Source of the DNA: Fibrobacter succinogenes
GTDB taxonomy: Bacteria; Fibrobacterota; Fibrobacteria; Fibrobacterales; Fibrobacteraceae
Reading direction: 5' to 3'
Assembly (NCBI GenBank): GCA_902800815.1
Contig: CADCGB010000024.1
Coordinates: 1-33,219 of the forward strand
DNA length: 33,219 nucleotides
Shown here piece by piece: positions 30,033 through 33,219 of the stretch; within the stretch, counting starts at the first letter, position 1; each line of letters starts with the position of its first letter. The notes under the pieces are model-generated. The model made no database searches. It was given only the letters and a program-made list of their open reading frames with translations, and was not told the DNA's origin. The position numbers and the translations under genes are program-made.

Positions 30033-32318
30033 TTAAAGCACCATCATGGAGAACACGAGCACGCACAAAGCGCCGGTTTCGACGATACCGAGAACCATCA
30101 AGTAGTTCACCATGCCCTTGCCGGTTTCACCGAGAGCATCGCAAGCCACTGCAGCAGACTTGCCCTGGTACCAAGCAGAAGCCATCATGCCGAGGCCACC
30201 GAAGATACCAGCACCGAGGCAGCCGCCCCAGTTCGTAAAGCCCTGTTCAGCAGCCTTGCTCAAGATGAAGTTCATGAGCAACATGCCGTAAATCGTCTGG
30301 GAAATCGGAGCACCGACGAACACGAGAAGCGTGAAGAGAGCGGACTTACCCTGAGCGTAAGCCTTCTTCCACATCGTGATAGCAGACATACCGGCCGTTC
30401 CGCAACCAAGGGCAGAGCCCATAGCCGCAATGCCAAGCGCAGCTGCAGCACCCATTTTAGCGAGAGTCACCATTGTATTCGGTACTGCAACGCCCATCAC
30501 GGCAAGTGCAATGTTCAGGCCATGAACGCCCAAAAGAACTAGAGCTGCACCGGCAACCCCCACGGCAGAGCCAAACAGCGGCGAGAGCATTCCATTGAAC
30601 GCTTCGGCGATTGCTGCACCAGACATACCCACAGCAAAGAGACGGATATAGCTGATGACGTCGGTGAAGCTGTTCACGATGTCGAGCACGAGCATCGGGA
30701 TGCTGATGAAGTCCTGTTTGAGGCGGCTAGGCGGCACCGTAAAGAGCACGAGAAGCACAACTTCCACGATGAACATCGGGATGACGAACTTCGGCATGTC
30801 GATTCCAAGCACCATGTTGCATGCAAGGAAGAACATGACCCAAGCGCCCATGAGCCAGCCCACCTGCGCCATGAACGTCGAAGACTTGCGCTTGAGGCGC
30901 ACAACGACATTCCACGCATGAGCAATGCTCAGATGCACAACGGCAATGCAGAAGCAAAACAGCTGGATATGCTGCATCTGGGATGCTCCAGCAGCCTTTG
31001 GCACAAAGCTAGCGGGCAAGAACGTAAACGTCTCGCAGAACTGCTTGTATGCTTCGAAGCGCGTCGGATCCGTCGGAGCAGAGCTGCGAATCCAGTAGAG
31101 CACGTTGCGCACGCCTTCCGGGATAAAGTTGTAGTTAGCGATATCGAGGTAGTAGCTCCACCCTGCAAGTTCCGGCGTAAGGCCAAGAAAGTTTGCATTG
31201 ATGGCGCCCCAGATGATAGTCGCCCAGCTCATCAAATACACAAAGTGGAATCCGGCACTACTTGCCTTCGGCATTTTCGAGCGAGCAAACATCGCAAGAC
31301 CGAGGAACAACAGGCCATAAGCCATATCGCCCACAATCATCGCAAAGAAAAGGCTAAAGAAGCAGAGGAACACAGAGCTCACGTCAACTTCGTTGTAGCC
31401 CGGCGAAATGCCAATGATGTCATAGAGGCACTGCATCGGGCGTGAAAGCTTGTTGTAGCCGAGAAGCGTCGGGATGTTATCTTCGTCCGTTGGATCTTCA
31501 ACGCGGATGCCCCAGCCGTTTGCCTTCGCAGCCGCACTGATTTCAGCAACGCGCGGTTCCGGGCAGAATCCCTGGAGAGCTGCAAGGCCCTTGTTCTGGA
31601 GCATGCTTGCAGAAGCTTCCACGAGATTGTAACGGTCCGTCACTTCCAAAAGGCGGTCTTCGAGATCGTCCTTCACAGAAGCAAGCTGGGCAAAGCGTTC
31701 GTCCACAGCAGAAATCGTCGTGTTCGATTCCTCTTCAATCATTCGATATTCTTCGAGCGACTTGAGAGGCATGGCGAGTTCCGTAAACGCACCCTTCACA
31801 GATGCAGGAGCATCGCCCTTCGTGAACACGGCAATGTACGTGCCATTTTCATCCTTGCCAAAGACATGCTTGTAAGCGTTATCGCCTTCGACTTCAAAAG
31901 GATCCTTGGAAAGATCGACGAGATAAAGGCGAACAAAGATACCCTTTGCGGCGAGTTCCTTGACCGTACGCGGATCGAGATTTCCAAAAGCGTGGAGCTT
32001 TTCAAGTTCTTCCTTGGCTTGTTCCAGCTGGATTTCGGCATTTTTCTTGTCCGAAATGAGCGTCTGGATTTCTTCGACGAGCGTTACACCGCTTGCACCT
32101 TTCGCTGCAGGCGTCACACCCTTGCGGAGCTTATCCGGAACGACTTCCATAGCCTTCTGCACGCGGGCCACAGCACCCTTTGCACCGTTCACAGATGCAC
32201 CAACGGCATTCTGGAGCGGAGTCAAATGGATAATTTCCATTTCGCGCAGAGCCTTAAGGGTTTCTTCCTTATGGCTTGCAAGCGTAAGAATGGTCACCTT
32301 CTTCATAGGAGTAATCAT
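30033..32318 (-). CDS. ntpI-ntpK: V-type ATPase subunit I fused in frame to a subunit K
   Basis: A 761-residue fusion. Residues 1-300 are the cytoplasmic arm of subunit I (stator, a-type), with coiled segments. Helices from about 314 to 612 form its membrane part, with the key arginine R559 in VISYIRLFAVGMSG, which faces the rotor. The family's usual end after HGLNIALAVMGVAV (an H-x-x-RL-x-x-x-EF segment and a tail of some 40 residues) is missing. Instead PNT-MVTLAKMG opens a complete K subunit (616-761) with S673/Q674, Q718 and E747. K is normally a separate rotor protein. An internal ATG at 30473 (residue 616) could start K alone, but no ribosome site precedes it. The start at 32318 overlaps ntpD (ATGA). 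The order B-D-I-K is the usual one for bacterial V-type operons of spirochaete/chlamydia type. Confidence 0.9.
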   Translation of the reverse strand: MITPMKKVTILTLASHKEETLKALREMEIIHLTPLQNAVGASVNGAKGAVARVQKAMEVVPDKLRKGVTPAAKGASGVTLVEEIQTLISDKKNAEIQLEQAKEELEKLHAFGNLDPRTVKELAAKGIFVRLYLVDLSKDPFEVEGDNAYKHVFGKDENGTYIAVFTKGDAPASVKGAFTELAMPLKSLEEYRMIEEESNTTISAVDERFAQLASVKDDLEDRLLEVTDRYNLVEASASMLQNKGLAALQGFCPEPRVAEISAAAKANGWGIRVEDPTDEDNIPTLLGYNKLSRPMQCLYDIIGISPGYNEVDVSSVFLCFFSLFFAMIVGDMAYGLLFLGLAMFARSKMPKASSAGFHFVYLMSWATIIWGAINANFLGLTPELAGWSYYLDIANYNFIPEGVRNVLYWIRSSAPTDPTRFEAYKQFCETFTFLPASFVPKAAGASQMQHIQLFCFCIAVVHLSIAHAWNVVVRLKRKSSTFMAQVGWLMGAWVMFFLACNMVLGIDMPKFVIPMFIVEVVLLVLFTVPPSRLKQDFISIPMLVLDIVNSFTDVISYIRLFAVGMSGAAIAEAFNGMLSPLFGSAVGVAGAALVLLGVHGLNIALAVMGVAVPNTMVTLAKMGAAAALGIAAMGSALGCGTAGMSAITMWKKAYAQGKSALFTLLVFVGAPISQTIYGMLLMNFILSKAAEQGFTNWGGCLGAGIFGGLGMMASAWYQGKSAAVACDALGETGKGMVNYLMVLGIVETGALCVLVFSMMVL

Positions 32319-32947
32319 GCGGCAACCTCCTTACTCTGGGCGTCAAGTGCAAGCGCCTTAGCCGTAGCCTTGCCCTTTGCAAGCTTACTACGGGCCACAC
32401 CGCTTGTCTGCTGGTCACCCAAGAAGATATTGATTTTGCGGATGTTATCCTTAGACTCGGGAATTTTCACCTTTTCGAACAGGTTCACACGCTGGCTCGT
32501 GGTACGCAGTTCCTTCGAAAGGAGTTCGTACTGCTTTTCGAGCACGCGGCGTTCCAGGCGCAAGGAAATCAAACCTTGCAAGCTGCGGATACCATCGTCG
32601 AGCCACACCGGAGTCGTAAAGAAGTCCGGAATGTTCACGTTGAATTCCACGCCGCTAAACGTCGGAATTTTCACGCCGGCAATGTTACCCTCGCCCTGTT
32701 CGACACTCTTCACCGAGAGATACTTTTTCCACTCAATGGGTTCGGCAAAAAGCGAAATCCACGAAGCCATACTCTTGCGGAGCTTATCCTCTTCTTCGCG
32801 TTTCGCCATCACCTTCTCCTGGAGCGTACGCATTTCCATCTGCAGCTGCTGCTTCTTTAAAAGCAACGTCGGCAGATAGCGCTGGAAGCGCTTCAGTGCG
32901 TCACGTTCCGCCTTGAGGGCGTTTTTAGTTAACTTGACCTTAGCCAT
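32315..32947 (-). CDS. ntpD: V-type ATPase subunit D (central stalk)
   Basis: A 210-residue, largely helical protein. MAKVKLTKNALKAERDALKRFQRYLPTLLLKKQQLQMEM forms the N-terminal coiled helix typical of subunit D. A C-terminal helix (about 135-170, LRLERRVLEKQYELLSKELRTTSQRVNLFEKV) pairs with it to make the shaft that rotates inside the A3B3 head. The tail after KIPESKDNIRKINIFLGDQQ is Ala/Lys-rich. It starts one base after the stop of subunit B and overlaps the I-K gene by four bases. Confidence 0.95.
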   Translation of the reverse strand: MAKVKLTKNALKAERDALKRFQRYLPTLLLKKQQLQMEMRTLQEKVMAKREEEDKLRKSMASWISLFAEPIEWKKYLSVKSVEQGEGNIAGVKIPTFSGVEFNVNIPDFFTTPVWLDDGIRSLQGLISLRLERRVLEKQYELLSKELRTTSQRVNLFEKVKIPESKDNIRKINIFLGDQQTSGVARSKLAKGKATAKALALDAQSKEVAA

Positions 32948-32948
32948 A

Positions 32949-33219
32949 TTACCACTTCTTCGGCCAGTACTGATTGATCATCTTGGTGGGGATACCGGTT
33001 TCTTCAGGAGTGAAGCAATCGGCGAGGATTTCCCATCCGAGATCCAAAGCCTTTTCAAGAGGGATGTTCACAGAAAGGTCCATCATTTCCTTTTCGAAGC
33101 GTACGCCGTACTTCAACAGCTTCTGGTCCCAGTTGCTCATGTTGAAGCCCATGGATTGCTTTTCCAAGGTTTCCTTGTAGCTTGCATACAGCTGAATCAT
33201 GGTGTTCATGATGGTACGG
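32949..33219 (-). CDS. ntpB: V-type ATPase subunit B, C-terminal fragment
   Basis: Only the last 90 codons are inside the window; the frame stays open to the window edge, so the gene begins outside. The visible end ([21 protein letters not shown] ... [15 protein letters not shown] ... [20 protein letters not shown] ... INQYWPKKW) matches the C-terminal helical domain of the non-catalytic B subunit, which alternates with A in the ATP-hydrolysing head. Its position directly before subunit D supports this. An ATG at 33209 is internal and not the start. Confidence 0.88.
   Translation of the reverse strand, partial: RTIMNTMIQLYASYKETLEKQSMGFNMSNWDQKLLKYGVRFEKEMMDLSVNIPLEKALDLGWEILADCFTPEETGIPTKMINQYWPKKW

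Noticed and set aside
32949..33209. Complete 86-residue gene starting at 33209
   Set aside because: The frame stays open upstream to the window edge and the residues continue the subunit B family; it is a fragment of a longer gene.

Overview
The window looks like a chromosomal segment of a Fibrobacter-type bacterium (phylum Fibrobacterota). Evidence: three separate loci encode the 'Fibrobacter succinogenes major paralogous domain' (WMAE-L, C-P-GWHLP and RCIKD blocks). There are secreted plant-polysaccharide enzymes (a GH43 protein with a type-IX-like C-terminal sorting tail and a GH10 xylanase). Most genes are GC-rich, while promoters are AT-rich with a TATATT-type -10 box. The species cannot be fixed from the window alone.

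Layout. 1-1511: the 3' end of a class II fructose-bisphosphate aldolase with its terminator, an A/T-rich secreted protein of foreign look, and a small zinc-ribbon membrane protein, all embedded in intergenic repeats. 1512-6562 (-): a two-gene signalling operon, a REC-HD-GYP c-di-GMP phosphodiesterase followed by a 1327-residue hybrid histidine kinase. 6782-9709 (+): GH43 glycosidase and a zinc-ribbon/TM2 membrane protein whose end overlaps, tail to tail, a ThiE/TenI-like gene (-). 10347-12441 (+): a small repeat-bearing ORF, the ribosome-splitting GTPase HflX and PgpA. 12451-15283 (-): a Fib_succ_major protein, a DUF2279/YfiM-like protein and FabF. 15465-18357 (+): Orn, a transpeptidase-only penicillin-binding protein and Lgt. 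18354-28511 (-): a Fib_succ_major lipoprotein; a PmbA / HigA-like / AlgJ-AlgX-like operon; tRNA-Arg(CCT); a MORN-like secreted protein; a small membrane protein with YciH; GH10 xylanase; and a two-domain Fib_succ_major lipoprotein. 28596-29477 (+): a YhcC-type radical SAM protein. 29526-33219 (-): the distal half of a V-type ATPase operon, B (partial)-D-I-K.

The most striking object is in the V-ATPase operon. Stator subunit I (a) and a complete rotor subunit K (c) are read as one 761-codon ORF. The family-typical end of I is missing and the junction is in frame. A separate K gene follows, carrying an exact 11-residue tandem duplication at the end of its first helix and a Gln-to-Val change at a position that binds the ion in Enterococcus hirae NtpK. 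A rotor covalently joined to its stator should not turn, so processing, internal initiation or an unconventional role for the tethered K domain must be considered.

Other points worth a second look: a recurring promoter layout in which the -10 box lies only 6-7 bases before the start codon (apparently leaderless mRNAs), as opposed to SD-led genes with longer leaders; a cysteine-rich tandem repeat inserted just before the catalytic Ser block of the AlgJ/AlgX-like protein; an inverted repeat over the -35 region of the xylanase promoter; a three-hairpin intergenic element near 19.2 kb; and direct and inverted repeats between the c-di-GMP operon and the GH43 gene.
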